From: Longimonas halophila
GTDB taxonomy: Bacteria > Bacteroidota > Rhodothermia > Rhodothermales > Salinibacteraceae
Assembly: GCF_002554705.1 (NCBI RefSeq)
Contig: NZ_PDEP01000004.1
Coordinates: 1-64,000 of the forward strand
Direction: 5' to 3'
DNA length: 64,000 nt
This document shows positions 7,666-17,182 of this stretch, piece after piece (the stretch's first letter is position 1; each line of letters begins with the position of its first letter). Position numbers and translations under genes: made by a program. The notes beneath the pieces are model-generated. The model had not been told where the DNA came from. It did no database searches and saw only the letters and a list, made by a program, of their open reading frames with translations.

Positions 7666-9123
7666 ATGCTATTCCGACAAGTATTCGACCCGAAACTCGC
7701 GCAGTACGCCTACCTCATTGGCTGTCAGCAGACCGGCGAGGCGCTCCTGATTGATCCGGAACGCGACATCGACCAGTACCTGGAGCTGGCCGAAGAGGAG
7801 GGCGTCGAGATTGTGGCCGTGGCCGAAACCCACATCCACGCCGACTTCCTGTCGGGGGCCCGCGAGTTCGCCGAGCGCTTCGACACCACGCTCTACCTCT
7901 CCGACGAAGGCACCGCGGACTGGAAGTACGAGTGGGTCAAGGAGCCGAAGCAGAGCGGCGGATCTTACGATGCGCAGCTCCTGAAGGATGGCGACACCTT
8001 CACCATCGGTAACATTGAGGTGGAGGCGGTGCACACGCCCGGCCATACACCCGAGCACATGTCGTTCATGGTTACCGACAAGGGCGGCGGTGCCACCGAG
8101 CCCATGGGCATTGTTACCGGCGACTTCGCCTTTGTGAACGACCTGGGCCGTCCCGACTTGCTCGAATCTGCTGCCAAAGTCGAGGGCGTGATGGAGCCCT
8201 CAGCGCGCGAACTGTACCGTTCGGTGCAGCGCTTCCTCGACATGCCCGACTATCTGCAAGTGTGGCCCGCCCACGGCGCCGGATCCACCTGCGGCAAAGC
8301 CCTGGGCGCTGTCCCACAAACCACGATTGGCTACGAGCGCAAGTACAACCCGATGGTGGGCGCTGCCCTCGACGGCGAAGACCGCTTCGTGGAGGCGATC
8401 CTCGACGGACAGCCTGAGCCGCAGCTCTACTTTGCCCGCATGAAGCGCGACAACAAGCTCGGCGCGCCCGTGCTCGGCCAGTTGCCGCAGCCGAGGAAGC
8501 TGACGGTGCAAGAACTGAAGGCCCACGCCGAAAACGACGAGTCGCTCCTTGTGGATACACGGATCGACCGCTCTGCCTTCATGGAGACCCACATTCCCGG
8601 AGCGCTCTACGCGCCGATGAACAAGTCCTTCAACACGGTCATCGGCTCACTCGTCGAAGACGAAACCACGCCGATCGTGCTGCTCATCGACGAAGATGAT
8701 GTCGACGAAGCGGTGCGCGATCTGGTGCGCATCGGATACGACAACCCGGTGGCCTTCGCCTCGCTCGAAACGCTGCAGCGGTATCTGGCGGATGCAGAGA
8801 CGGCCTCCATCGAAGAAATTGACTTCGCAGAATTGGAGCAGCGCCGCCACGCCGACAACACGGCGGTGGTGGACGTACGCTTCCGCTCGGAGTACGACGC
8901 GGGGCACGTTGACGGTGCGCACAACGCCTCGTACACGCGTCTGCCGGAGTACGAAGCCGACCTGCCGACCGATGAAACGCTGATTGTGCACTGCGGCAGT
9001 GGTGCGCGGGCAGCGGCGGCCTCGGCCTACCTGCAGCGCAGCGGACGCTCGGTGGTCTACGTGAATGACAACTTCTCGGACTACGAGGCGCCTGTTACCT
9101 CGGGCGATGCCGTCGCTGCGTAA
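7666..9123 (+). CDS. CstB-like persulfide dioxygenase fused to rhodanese domains
   Basis: 485-residue three-domain sulfur enzyme. Residues 1 to about 260 are a metallo-beta-lactamase fold with ETHIHADFLSG (54-64), VHTPGHTPEHMSF and TGDFAFVNDLGRPDL, the persulfide-dioxygenase layout; the HxHxDF form replaces the usual HxHxDH. A middle rhodanese-like domain (LLVDTRIDRSAFMETHIPGA) lacks a catalytic Cys. The C-terminal rhodanese has VVDVRFRSEYDAGHVDGA and the loop C443-G-S-G-A-R-A with the active Cys. This order is that of Staphylococcus CstB, which turns persulfides into thiosulfate. Its position between the YeeE pair and SulP suggests oxidation of sulfane sulfur with export or import of the products. 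Confidence 0.9.
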   Translation: MLFRQVFDPKLAQYAYLIGCQQTGEALLIDPERDIDQYLELAEEEGVEIVAVAETHIHADFLSGAREFAERFDTTLYLSDEGTADWKYEWVKEPKQSGGSYDAQLLKDGDTFTIGNIEVEAVHTPGHTPEHMSFMVTDKGGGATEPMGIVTGDFAFVNDLGRPDLLESAAKVEGVMEPSARELYRSVQRFLDMPDYLQVWPAHGAGSTCGKALGAVPQTTIGYERKYNPMVGAALDGEDRFVEAILDGQPEPQLYFARMKRDNKLGAPVLGQLPQPRKLTVQELKAHAENDESLLVDTRIDRSAFMETHIPGALYAPMNKSFNTVIGSLVEDETTPIVLLIDEDDVDEAVRDLVRIGYDNPVAFASLETLQRYLADAETASIEEIDFAELEQRRHADNTAVVDVRFRSEYDAGHVDGAHNASYTRLPEYEADLPTDETLIVHCGSGARAAAASAYLQRSGRSVVYVNDNFSDYEAPVTSGDAVAA

Positions 9124-9148
9124 CCCACGCGTTTTGTGTCTTCGCCTC

Positions 9149-9182
9149 CGAGAGCGGTCCGCCAGTACGCGGGCCGCTCTCG
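9149..9182. terminator. Stable hairpin between the dioxygenase and SulP genes
   Basis: Arms of about 14 bp (CGAGAGCGGTCCGC with one G-T pair against its partner) close a six-base loop 26 bases after the dioxygenase stop. There is no T run after it, so it may attenuate or protect the transcript without ending it. Confidence 0.4.
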
Positions 9183-9222
9183 CAGTATATACCCTGTTTT
9201 CCACCCGTAGGCTCTTCGTACT

Positions 9223-10980
9223 ATGCTCGCTCGCCTTCGCGATGCCCTTCCATTGCTGGACCAGCTCACGCAATACTCTGCCGACCACCTGAAGAGCGAC
9301 CTGTCGGCGGGGCTCACGGTGGGCGTCATGCTCATTCCACAGGGCATGGCGTATGCGCTCATTGCCGGGTTGCCTCCCATTTATGGGTTGTACGCCTCGC
9401 TCATTCCGCTCCTCGGATACGCGATCTTCGGCACATCGCGGCAACTGGCCGTGGGGCCGGTGGCCATTGTGTCGCTGCTGGTGGCGGCGAGCGTGGCCCC
9501 GATGGCCGAGGGCGACCCCAACCGCTACATCATGCTGGCGCTTACGCTGACCCTTATGGTCGGTGTACTGCAACTGGCCATGGGGCTGCTCCGATTTGGC
9601 TTTCTGGTCAACTTCCTGTCGCATCCCGTACTGAGCGGATTCACCTCGGCAGCGGCCCTGGTGATTGGCTTTAGCCAGCTCAAGCACCTGTTGGGCGTCG
9701 ATATTGAGCGCTCCAACTACATCCACGAGATTCTGTGGGCGGCGGCGCAGCAGTGGGAGGCAATCCACCTGCCCACGGTGATGCTTGGCGTGGTGGGCAT
9801 TATCATTTTGCTGATGCTAAAGCGCTGGTCGAAGGCCATTCCCGGGGCCCTCGTGGTCGTCGTGCTGGGAACCGGCGCCATCTGGCTGTTCGGCGGCAAC
9901 CAGGCAGGCGTCTCCATTGTGGGCGAGGTGCCGGGCGGGCTGCCCCGCTTCGTCATCCCTGCGTTTTCGTGGGCGGATGTGCAGGCCCTGATTCCTGGTG
10001 CACTGACCATCTCGCTGATCGGATTTATGGAGTCCATTGCCGTGGCCAAGGTGTACGCCCGCCGCAATGGCTACAGCCTCGATGCCAACAAAGAGCTCGT
10101 GGGGCTGGGTGTGGCAAACATGGCCGGAGCCTTCTTCCAGTCGTATCCCACCACCGGCGGCTTTTCGCGTACGGCCGTCAATGCCGACGCCGGGGCAAAG
10201 ACCAACGTGGCGGGCATCATCAGCGCCGTGGTCATCGCCCTCACACTGCTCTTCCTGACACCGCTCTTCTACTACATGCCCAATGCCATCCTGGCGTCGA
10301 TTGTGATGGTGGCGGTCGCCGGGCTTGTGGACTGGGAAGAGGCGATGTACCTGTGGCGCGTAGACCGCCGCGATCTGGCGCTGATGGCGCTTACCTTCGT
10401 GGCTACGCTCACGCTGGGCATCGAAGAAGGCATCCTGGCTGGCGTCATCGTGTCGCTTGTCGCCATCATTTATCAGAGCGCCACGCCGCACACCGCCATC
10501 ATGGGGCGCTTGCCGGATTCGACAACCTACCGCAATCTAAAGCGCAGCCCCAACGCCATCACCCGCGCCGATGTGATGATTGTGCGGATGGACGCGGCGC
10601 TCTACTTCGCCAACGTGTCCACGTTCAAGGATCTGGTGAGCGAGATCGACATGAACAACGATGCGCTGCGAGCTATCGTCATTGACATGTACCCGGTAAA
10701 CCGCGTCGATTCGACCGCGGCCCATGCGCTGCACGAAATCATTGCGGTGTGCCACGAAAACGGCATCGACCTGTACCTGGCCGGACTCAAGGGGCCGGTG
10801 CACGATGTGCTAAGCCGTGCGGGGGTGATTCATGAACTTGGCCCGCAGCACCTCTTCCATGAGGTGCACGCGGCGGTACAAGCTGCCGAAGCAGCGCATC
10901 GCTCTGATGCCAGCGGCAATGGCACGGCGTCAGACACGGAGAGGTCAGAGACCGAACGCCCGGCGGAGGTATCGTCGTAG
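9223..10980 (+). CDS. SulP family anion permease with STAS domain
   Basis: 585-residue SLC26/SulP transporter. The membrane domain (about residues 20-420) opens with GLTVGVMLIPQGMAYALIAG and continues with PPIYGLYASLIPLLGYAIFG and RQLAVGPVAIVSLL, the family signature. The cytoplasmic STAS domain (about 440-555) includes VMIVRMDAALYFANVSTFK and IVIDMYPVNRVDSTAAHAL. SulP proteins carry sulfate, bicarbonate or other anions; the sulfur genes upstream make sulfate, or sulfite removal, the likeliest role here. The C-terminal tail is polar and low-complexity. ATG at 9223, about 100 bases after the dioxygenase stop. Confidence 0.93.
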   Translation: MLARLRDALPLLDQLTQYSADHLKSDLSAGLTVGVMLIPQGMAYALIAGLPPIYGLYASLIPLLGYAIFGTSRQLAVGPVAIVSLLVAASVAPMAEGDPNRYIMLALTLTLMVGVLQLAMGLLRFGFLVNFLSHPVLSGFTSAAALVIGFSQLKHLLGVDIERSNYIHEILWAAAQQWEAIHLPTVMLGVVGIIILLMLKRWSKAIPGALVVVVLGTGAIWLFGGNQAGVSIVGEVPGGLPRFVIPAFSWADVQALIPGALTISLIGFMESIAVAKVYARRNGYSLDANKELVGLGVANMAGAFFQSYPTTGGFSRTAVNADAGAKTNVAGIISAVVIALTLLFLTPLFYYMPNAILASIVMVAVAGLVDWEEAMYLWRVDRRDLALMALTFVATLTLGIEEGILAGVIVSLVAIIYQSATPHTAIMGRLPDSTTYRNLKRSPNAITRADVMIVRMDAALYFANVSTFKDLVSEIDMNNDALRAIVIDMYPVNRVDSTAAHALHEIIAVCHENGIDLYLAGLKGPVHDVLSRAGVIHELGPQHLFHEVHAAVQAAEAAHRSDASGNGTASDTERSETERPAEVSS

Positions 10981-10992
10981 CTACAAAATACA

Positions 10993-11020
10993 GTAGGGAC
11001 ACGGCGCGCCGTGTCCCTAC
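10993..11020. terminator. 28-bp perfect palindrome between convergent genes (GTAGGGAC repeat family)
   Basis: GTAGGGACACGGCG followed directly by its reverse complement, with no loop. It sits in the 64-base gap between the converging SulP and sugar dehydrogenase genes, where a bidirectional terminator is expected. The same palindrome recurs at 39804-39833. Confidence 0.55.
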
Positions 11021-11044
11021 GTTAGGTGCAATTGGCAACAACCG

Positions 11045-12250
11045 TCACTCAACCGGTTCGAGACGGAAGATCCCGCCGCTGGCATCATCGGTGAGCAGGT
11101 AGATAAAGCCGTCGGGGCCGGTGCGCACGTCGCGGATGCGCCCCAACTCGTTAGCGAGGAGCGTTTCCTGATGCGTGACCTCGTTGCCGTCGAGCACCAC
11201 GCGGCGCACCTGCTGGTACGCGAGTGCGCCCACGAACAGATTGCCCTGCCACTCGGGGAACGCGTCGCCGTCGTACACTGCCAGGCCCGAGGGCGCAATC
11301 GAAGGCGTCCACTGGATTACTGGCTCCACGAAGCGATCCGTCTGGTCCGGATCGACGCCTACCGGTTCATCTGCATCGTACTCGCGTCCATAAGTGGCTT
11401 CGGGCCAGCCGTAGTTGTTGCCTGCCTCAATCAGGTTGAGCTCATCGCCGCCGCGCGGGCCGTGCTCGTGGGCCCAGATGGTGCCGGTTTCGGGATGGCG
11501 TATTATGCCCTGTGGATTGCGGTGCCCGTACGAAAAGTGGGCATCGTTGACCGAGTCGTCATCCACAAACGGATTGTCGCTGGGGACGCTGCCGTCGGCA
11601 TTCAGGCGAAGCAGCACACCGGCGTCGTCTTGTGTGTCCTGGGCCGGATCGCGCAGCCCACGGTCGCCGATGCTGGCGAGGAAGGTGCCATCCTCCAGAA
11701 AGACAATGCGCGAGCCGTAATGGCGTCCGGGCTCCTTAGGCGGATCCTGCACGTAGAGCGTCTCCATGTTGGTAAGCGCATCGCCCTCAAGCTGAGCGCG
11801 GGCAATGGTGGTGGTGGTCACCTCCTCGCCCTGCGGGTTAGAGTATGTGAAGTAGATCCAGCCCGTGTTTTCGTAGTCTGGGTGCAGCACCACATCAAGC
11901 AGCCCGCCCTGGTTCACCGAGCGGATCTCAGGCAGCCCGCTCAACGGCGTCACGCTGCCGTCGGGCGATACGCGGTTCAAGCGTCCGGGGCGCTCGGTTA
12001 CAAGCATGTCGCCATCGGGCAAAAACGCGATCCCCCACGGATTCTCCAGATTATCCGCCAGTTGCACCACCTGAAAGTCGAGCTCCTCACTCTCCACAAG
12101 ATCCACAACGATCTCGCCCTGGCTGGCGCTCGTATCCGAGTCCGCACTGTTATCCGCAGCCGACACATCCGACGATGCGTTGCCGCCGCATCCGGCCAGC
12201 AGCGCCGCGCCTAAAATCACCAAAACACTATGGAAACCAATGGTACGCAT
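11045..12250 (-). CDS. PQQ-dependent sugar dehydrogenase, lipoprotein (glucose/sorbosone dehydrogenase family)
   Basis: 401-residue exported lipoprotein with a signal ending ALLAGC, then a Ser/Asp-rich linker and a six-bladed propeller of the soluble aldose sugar dehydrogenase (GSDH) family. Family motifs are NPWGIAFLPDGDMLVTERPG, LASIGDRGL, YGHRNPQG and AHEHGPRGGDELN, which supply the PQQ and calcium ligands in homologues. Expected activity is periplasmic oxidation of aldoses, passing electrons to the respiratory chain; the true substrate is unknown. The ATG at 12250 gives the signal peptide its start; the longer frame adds 27 unrelated residues. It is divergent from the glycosyltransferase gene. 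Confidence 0.9.
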   Translation of the reverse strand: MRTIGFHSVLVILGAALLAGCGGNASSDVSAADNSADSDTSASQGEIVVDLVESEELDFQVVQLADNLENPWGIAFLPDGDMLVTERPGRLNRVSPDGSVTPLSGLPEIRSVNQGGLLDVVLHPDYENTGWIYFTYSNPQGEEVTTTTIARAQLEGDALTNMETLYVQDPPKEPGRHYGSRIVFLEDGTFLASIGDRGLRDPAQDTQDDAGVLLRLNADGSVPSDNPFVDDDSVNDAHFSYGHRNPQGIIRHPETGTIWAHEHGPRGGDELNLIEAGNNYGWPEATYGREYDADEPVGVDPDQTDRFVEPVIQWTPSIAPSGLAVYDGDAFPEWQGNLFVGALAYQQVRRVVLDGNEVTHQETLLANELGRIRDVRTGPDGFIYLLTDDASGGIFRLEPVE

Positions 12251-12413
12251 AAAAAGCCAAGAACCTGTAGGAAGACAAGACGAACAACTACACCGCAACG
12301 GCACGCACAGCCGGGGCATCCGTTTCCACACCCGTAGGTAATTGTGCGCACAACGTTACGGTTTCCGGTATGTAGCGTATCAATGGCTGTGTTCATTCGC
12401 AAGAGTTCATTCT

Positions 12414-13565
12414 ATGGCTGCTCCATCTGTGTCCCCCAACCGGTTGTTGATGCATGTTGGCCCGGCGTATCCGTACCGAGGGGGCATTGCGCATTTTACT
12501 GAGCTCACCGCCCGCGCGCTGCGCAATGCCGGGCATCCGCCCCGACTTTGCACATTCACACGGCAGTATCCAGCATGGCTTTTCCCCGGACGCACGCAGA
12601 CGGTGGAGCCCGGCACGCCGCCGCCCGCTGGTCTCCCCAAACCCGACCGGCGCATTGACACGCTCAATCCGCTCACCTGGCATCGAACGGCCCGGTGGAT
12701 GCAGCAAGAGGCCGCTGGGGCTGTCATGCAGTACTGGATGCCTTTCATGGCACTGCCCTTTGCATACATGGCCTGGCAGATGCGCCGGGCAGGCCGCCCT
12801 GTCGTCGGAATTATTCACAACGCGCTGCCGCACGAACGGCACTGGGGGGATGCGCAGCTCAGTCGCCTCTTCCTGCATCAGCTCAGTGGTGCAGTGGCGC
12901 TCTCAGAGTCGGTGGCCGCCGATGTCCGCGCGCTGACCCCTGCGCTTCCCACCGAGCAGGTCGACCACCCCGCGTATACGCGCTTCGGAACCCGGCCCGA
13001 CCAAACTGACGCACGCGCTCGCCTGGATCTGCCGACCGAGGGGCTGCTTGTGCTCTTTTTCGGGTTTGTGCGCCGCTACAAAGGACTCGATGTGCTGCTC
13101 GACGCGTGGCCCGCCGTGCAGGAGCATCGGCCCAACCCGTTTCTCTGCATTGCGGGCGAGGCCTACGACGACCCTGCGCCCTACCGCGCTCAGATGGAGG
13201 CGCTGCCCCATCCCGATCGCGTGCGGTGGGACGACCGCTACATCCCCGAAGACCAGGTGGCCGACTACTTCGCCGCTGCCGACCTCGTGGTGCAGCCGTA
13301 CCGCCATGCCACGCAGAGCGGCGTGGTGCAGATTGCCGCGCATATGAACCGCCCCGTTATCGTGACCGATGTGGGCGGCCTGCCCGAAACGATCGACTCC
13401 GGACGCACCGGCTTTGTGGTGCCGCCCGAGGATCCAGATGCGTTGGCTGAGGCCATCATTCACGCATGTCAGCCCGAACAGCAACGCATATTGACGGGGC
13501 CGCAGGCCACGGGCGGATCGGCAGAGGCCCTGGCACAGGCGGTCGATCGGATGCTGAAGCACTGA
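12414..13565 (+). CDS. Glycosyltransferase family 4 protein
   Basis: 383-residue GT-B glycosyltransferase. The N-terminal half begins LLMHVGPAYPYRGGIAHFTELTARAL, with the acceptor-side GGI loop. The C-terminal nucleotide-sugar domain has FFGFVRRYKGLDVLLDAW, then ADLVVQPYRHATQSGVVQIA and the GLPE element. The usual GT4 E-x7-E is degenerate: Gln and Ser-Gly occupy the place of the first Glu, as in some family members. Donor and acceptor are not predictable; cell-envelope polysaccharide or glycolipid synthesis is the default guess. The ATG at 12414 is selected since similarity begins there. The next gene starts 70 bases downstream on the same strand. Confidence 0.88.
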   Translation: MAAPSVSPNRLLMHVGPAYPYRGGIAHFTELTARALRNAGHPPRLCTFTRQYPAWLFPGRTQTVEPGTPPPAGLPKPDRRIDTLNPLTWHRTARWMQQEAAGAVMQYWMPFMALPFAYMAWQMRRAGRPVVGIIHNALPHERHWGDAQLSRLFLHQLSGAVALSESVAADVRALTPALPTEQVDHPAYTRFGTRPDQTDARARLDLPTEGLLVLFFGFVRRYKGLDVLLDAWPAVQEHRPNPFLCIAGEAYDDPAPYRAQMEALPHPDRVRWDDRYIPEDQVADYFAAADLVVQPYRHATQSGVVQIAAHMNRPVIVTDVGGLPETIDSGRTGFVVPPEDPDALAEAIIHACQPEQQRILTGPQATGGSAEALAQAVDRMLKH

Positions 13566-13635
13566 ACCTGTGCCTCCCACAAGCCGTACCGAAGCCGCCG
13601 CATACGTCCGTTGTTCGTCTGGTAACCTGGTAGCT

Positions 13636-14502
13636 ATGAGCAGTACCCGTATTTCGCATGACTCGGTCGCTGGCCTGCGCGTGGGGCGCTGGCCCTTGGG
13701 GCCTACAACGCGCAGCATCTGCTACCGGGCGGGGCATACACTTATTGACACCGGGCCGCCGAACCAGTGGAAACAGGTCCGCCACTTTGTCGAAGAAGAG
13801 CATGAGGCGCACGGCATTGAGCGCGTGGTGTGCACGCATCACCACGAAGACCACGCCGGTAACGCCGCCCGCATTCAGAAATTGTTGGATGTGCCGGTGT
13901 ATGCCCCGGAATCGAGTCTGGAGCGGTTGCAGGAGGGGTTTGCCATGGAGTGGTATCGCCGCGTGGTGTGGGGCACGCCGCCCGAAACCGAAGCCGAGCC
14001 GCTCCCCGAGGCGCTTCCACTTGGTCCCGGCGCCACGCTACAGGCGCACGCCGCTCCCGGCCATGCCGACGACATGGTATGCCTGCACGTACCCGAACGC
14101 CGATGGCTCTTTACCGCCGACCTGTTTCTGGCGCCGCGCATCGAGTACCTTCGTTTTGATGAGGATGTGCATGCGCTGGCCGAGTCGCTGCATGCCATGG
14201 CACAGCTCCCGGCGGATGTGTTGTTCTGCGGACATCAAGGCGTGGTCGAGACAGGGTCCGCCGCCCTTCAGGAAAAAGCGCGCTATCTCGAAGCGCTCTG
14301 CGGACAGGTGCAGCGCCGGTACTACCGCGAGCAGCAGCCGCTGCCCGACATCCAGGATGACCTGCTGGGCCGTGAGGGCACACTGCGCTGGCTCACAGGC
14401 GGCGACTTCTCCAAAAAGAATCTGATTGCGGCCTGTGTCCGCCGTACCGATGACTCGGACGACCTCCCTGACATGATCAGCGCCCCTACCCCGATGCGGT
14501 AG
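13636..14502 (+). CDS. Metallo-beta-lactamase fold hydrolase
   Basis: 288-residue MBL-fold protein. The zinc motif THHHEDHAGN is followed by AAPGHADDMVCLHVPERRWLFTADLF, giving the later His and the bridging Asp, and FCGHQGV, the last His. A C-terminal helical segment of about 70 residues has DDLLGREGTLRWLTGGDFSKKNLI, as in the LACTB2/winged-helix-tailed MBL group. Substrate unknown: a thioester or ester hydrolase is more likely than a lactamase. An in-frame GTG at 13570 would add 22 residues; the ATG at 13636 is preferred. Co-transcription with the glycosyltransferase is plausible. Confidence 0.85.
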   Translation: MSSTRISHDSVAGLRVGRWPLGPTTRSICYRAGHTLIDTGPPNQWKQVRHFVEEEHEAHGIERVVCTHHHEDHAGNAARIQKLLDVPVYAPESSLERLQEGFAMEWYRRVVWGTPPETEAEPLPEALPLGPGATLQAHAAPGHADDMVCLHVPERRWLFTADLFLAPRIEYLRFDEDVHALAESLHAMAQLPADVLFCGHQGVVETGSAALQEKARYLEALCGQVQRRYYREQQPLPDIQDDLLGREGTLRWLTGGDFSKKNLIAACVRRTDDSDDLPDMISAPTPMR

Positions 14503-14543
14503 GACTCGAATGCGGTAGCAACGGATTGGGGAGTTGGGTGTCG

Positions 14544-16787
14544 TTAGTCGCTGAGCACCTCACGAAAGGCAACCGGCTCGGCCGCCAAGGTGTAGATCGT
14601 AGCGGGCAAATCTCGGGTTCGGCTGTGAAGCTCCCTGTAGTACGACGTGAAGTCGTCTACCTCGTCTGGAGCGGCCATGCCCAGGAAAATGAGATCAGCA
14701 TCCTGCGACGATTCGTGGAGAATGTCGTCGAACGAGCGTCCGTTGCCGACGATGACATTGAGCTCGGCACCGATGCGGATGCGTTTGACGATGGGTTCGA
14801 CGTTCTGGTGCATCTGCTCAGCTGCTTCTTCGGTGGGGGCCACCATTTTCAGCACAACCTGCGCATCCTGCCACAAGAAACTGGTGTTGAGCAGGTACGC
14901 CATCACTTTCATGAGGCCGCCATTGCCTTCAAGGCCGCCCCACCACACGTCAATGCGCTCGCGCCGATCGAAGTCGGTGTCGTTGTCATGCTGCACAATG
15001 AGCACATTCCGCTGCGAGTGGTAGAAGTTGCGGATCATGGTGCAGTAGCGTTCGGCATGGTCGGGGTTCTCCGTATCTCCCAGCACGACGGTGTTGGGCG
15101 TGAGGCGGCCCAGGCCGTAGGCTTCAACAAGGTGCTCACCCCCATCGAACGGGTTCGACGCCGATACCGAGCGCACAAGCGCTTGCACGCCACGCTCGGC
15201 CAGGTGATCTCGGATATTGGTCTCCATCTTCTGCTGGCGCTCAACGGGAAAGCCCTCTTCAGGAAAGACCGTGGCTACAGTCATGAGGGCCCGGTCGTGG
15301 GTCCACGACGAAGCCAGCTCAACCAGATGCCAGCGGCTGGTGGGAGCCCCGGTGAGCACAAGCAGGTGCGGACGCCAGTTTTTGGGAGCGGGGTTATTTT
15401 GGTGGCGCAGCAGTCCTGAGCGCACCGCGGCCATCCAGAGGCCCTGCCGCACGTCGCCCCAGGCGGCTTTCATGCCTTTGCGTTTCAACCATGCGAAAAT
15501 GGCGATGATGCATGCAATAGCAATTACAGTGGCGGTCGTGTTAATCAAGAACATGACCGAGATACACCCAACGGCCCCCAGCAACGACAGCATCCAGTGC
15601 ACCTTGAACGTAGGGCGAAAGGACGGACTGTCCAGCGCGGTTTCGATGCCTGCGGCTACGTTCAGTACGCAATACGTAGCCAGAAAGAACATAGTGAGGA
15701 CAGGCGCAATCGCGTTCAGGTCGCCCAGCGCTACAGCGGTTAGCGCAATAACCATCGTCAACACAGTGCCGTAGCGGGGGGTATCTTCTTCACCCGAGCC
15801 GTGGCCCAGCCACCGAAGCCAGCGCGGCAGCACGCCATCACGAGCCAGCGCCTGCAGCACCCGAGGCGCGCCAAGAATGCTTCCCACCGCGCTCGACAGC
15901 GTAGCACCCCATACGCCGAGCAGAATGGCATCGCCCCAGAACGAGATGCGCCGCATCACAAGCGGGTCTTCAATCAGCGTTGCCGCATCGGCGCGGGTGG
16001 CCAGCACCATGGGGAGCGTCATGTAGATGAGGTAGCCGACGCCAATAGCCGCGAAGGTGCCCCACGGAATAGACTTGCCCGGATCCTCAAGATCGCCGGA
16101 CAGGTTGACCCCGGCCATGATGCCTGTTACCGCCGGAAAGAACACGGCGAAGACAACCCAGAAGGGCTCCGAGAGCCGATCGCTGGCACCCCACATCTCG
16201 ATATCGCTCTCCTCGATTGGCTTCCCAAAGTAGAGCGAGATCAGCGACACCGCGATGGCAGCCATGATCACGTATTGCGATCGGATGGCCGCTTTGGCTG
16301 ATACAATGGCCAGCGCTGTAACGCCTACTGTCGTGATCAACCCCACGACCCGCTGGTTCAGCGACGGAAACACATTAACCACGCTTTCTGCAAATCCGAC
16401 CGTGTATAGCGCCACCGAAAGCGCAAGAGCAAAGAACAGTGGAATCCCCACTGCTCCCCCGGTTTCAAGCCCGAGCGACCGGCTGATCATGTAGTATGCT
16501 CCGCCGATGCGTACCCGCTGGTCGGTTGCAATGGCCGAGATGGAGAATGCTGTGAGCAGCGTAATACCCGTAGACAGCGTAACGATGAGAAATGCTCCAA
16601 ATAGGCCCACATTTCCAACGACCCACCCGTACCGCAGGTACATGATGACCCCGAGGATTGTCAGGATGGAGGGCGTAAAAACGCCGCCGAACGTTCCCAG
16701 CCCGCCTTCCTTTCCAGGAACGGCGGTTTGGGTTTCGCCCGGTTCGGATTTAAAGCGTTGCCAGACTGATTTAACCGAAGAAAGCAT
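14544..16787 (-). CDS. SLC12-type cation-chloride cotransporter (APC superfamily permease)
   Basis: 747 residues. The first 480 or so hold about twelve membrane segments of the APC fold, beginning GLGTFGGVFTPSILTILGVIMYLRYGWVVGN, which is typical of Na-K-Cl/K-Cl cotransporters; IGGAYYMISRSLG and VNLSGDLEDPGKSIPWGT are further SLC12 marks. The remaining 260 residues form a soluble C-terminal domain (PHLLVLTG onward) of the SLC12 regulatory type. In a halophile it probably moves K+, Na+ and Cl- for osmotic balance; stoichiometry is unknown. ATG at 16787; an upstream GTG would add 11 residues. It converges on the MBL gene with a 41-base gap. Confidence 0.88.
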   Translation of the reverse strand: MLSSVKSVWQRFKSEPGETQTAVPGKEGGLGTFGGVFTPSILTILGVIMYLRYGWVVGNVGLFGAFLIVTLSTGITLLTAFSISAIATDQRVRIGGAYYMISRSLGLETGGAVGIPLFFALALSVALYTVGFAESVVNVFPSLNQRVVGLITTVGVTALAIVSAKAAIRSQYVIMAAIAVSLISLYFGKPIEESDIEMWGASDRLSEPFWVVFAVFFPAVTGIMAGVNLSGDLEDPGKSIPWGTFAAIGVGYLIYMTLPMVLATRADAATLIEDPLVMRRISFWGDAILLGVWGATLSSAVGSILGAPRVLQALARDGVLPRWLRWLGHGSGEEDTPRYGTVLTMVIALTAVALGDLNAIAPVLTMFFLATYCVLNVAAGIETALDSPSFRPTFKVHWMLSLLGAVGCISVMFLINTTATVIAIACIIAIFAWLKRKGMKAAWGDVRQGLWMAAVRSGLLRHQNNPAPKNWRPHLLVLTGAPTSRWHLVELASSWTHDRALMTVATVFPEEGFPVERQQKMETNIRDHLAERGVQALVRSVSASNPFDGGEHLVEAYGLGRLTPNTVVLGDTENPDHAERYCTMIRNFYHSQRNVLIVQHDNDTDFDRRERIDVWWGGLEGNGGLMKVMAYLLNTSFLWQDAQVVLKMVAPTEEAAEQMHQNVEPIVKRIRIGAELNVIVGNGRSFDDILHESSQDADLIFLGMAAPDEVDDFTSYYRELHSRTRDLPATIYTLAAEPVAFREVLSD

Positions 16788-17182
16788 GTGATATGTATCA
16801 GGGAGAGAAAGCTTGCCCACGGAGCAAAGCTAAGAAAGAGGCGCTGCGCCGTTCGCGCACTGTAGCAGGCCATGAAAGCCTACTGGCATGAAATCTTATA
16901 CCACCTGCGCCGAATCATAGTGCAGGTCATTGAAATCTGTGGATGGTGTGTTCCATTCCGTATCGCCGGGGACGCAAGCGGGCCCCGGCTATGGATCTCC
17001 GTAGCCCGGGATCAGGACTGCTGCACAACATCCGGTTTCCCGCACTGGGATTCAGTAGACACGGTGAGGGAATCCAGATACACGCTACGCGTTATGCGTT
17101 ACGCAACAATGTAGCACACACCGTATCCAAAAGCACCCTGCAACTGCATGGCCATCGCTGTGTATCCAATCCCTGCAGCTTA
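16788..17182. other. 395-base gap upstream of the permease, no gene seen
   Basis: It lies between the pntB stop and the permease start, both on the minus strand, so it should hold the permease promoter and any pntB terminator. I see only short GC-rich palindromes (CCGGGG...CCCCGG near 16968-16990) and no Bacteroidota-type promoter good enough to call. Forward frames across it are shadows. Confidence 0.4.

Noticed and set aside
14526..15419. Forward 297-codon frame opposite the SLC12 permease gene
   Set aside because: It lies wholly antisense to a well-supported gene and encodes no recognisable motifs; long antisense frames are expected in GC-rich DNA.
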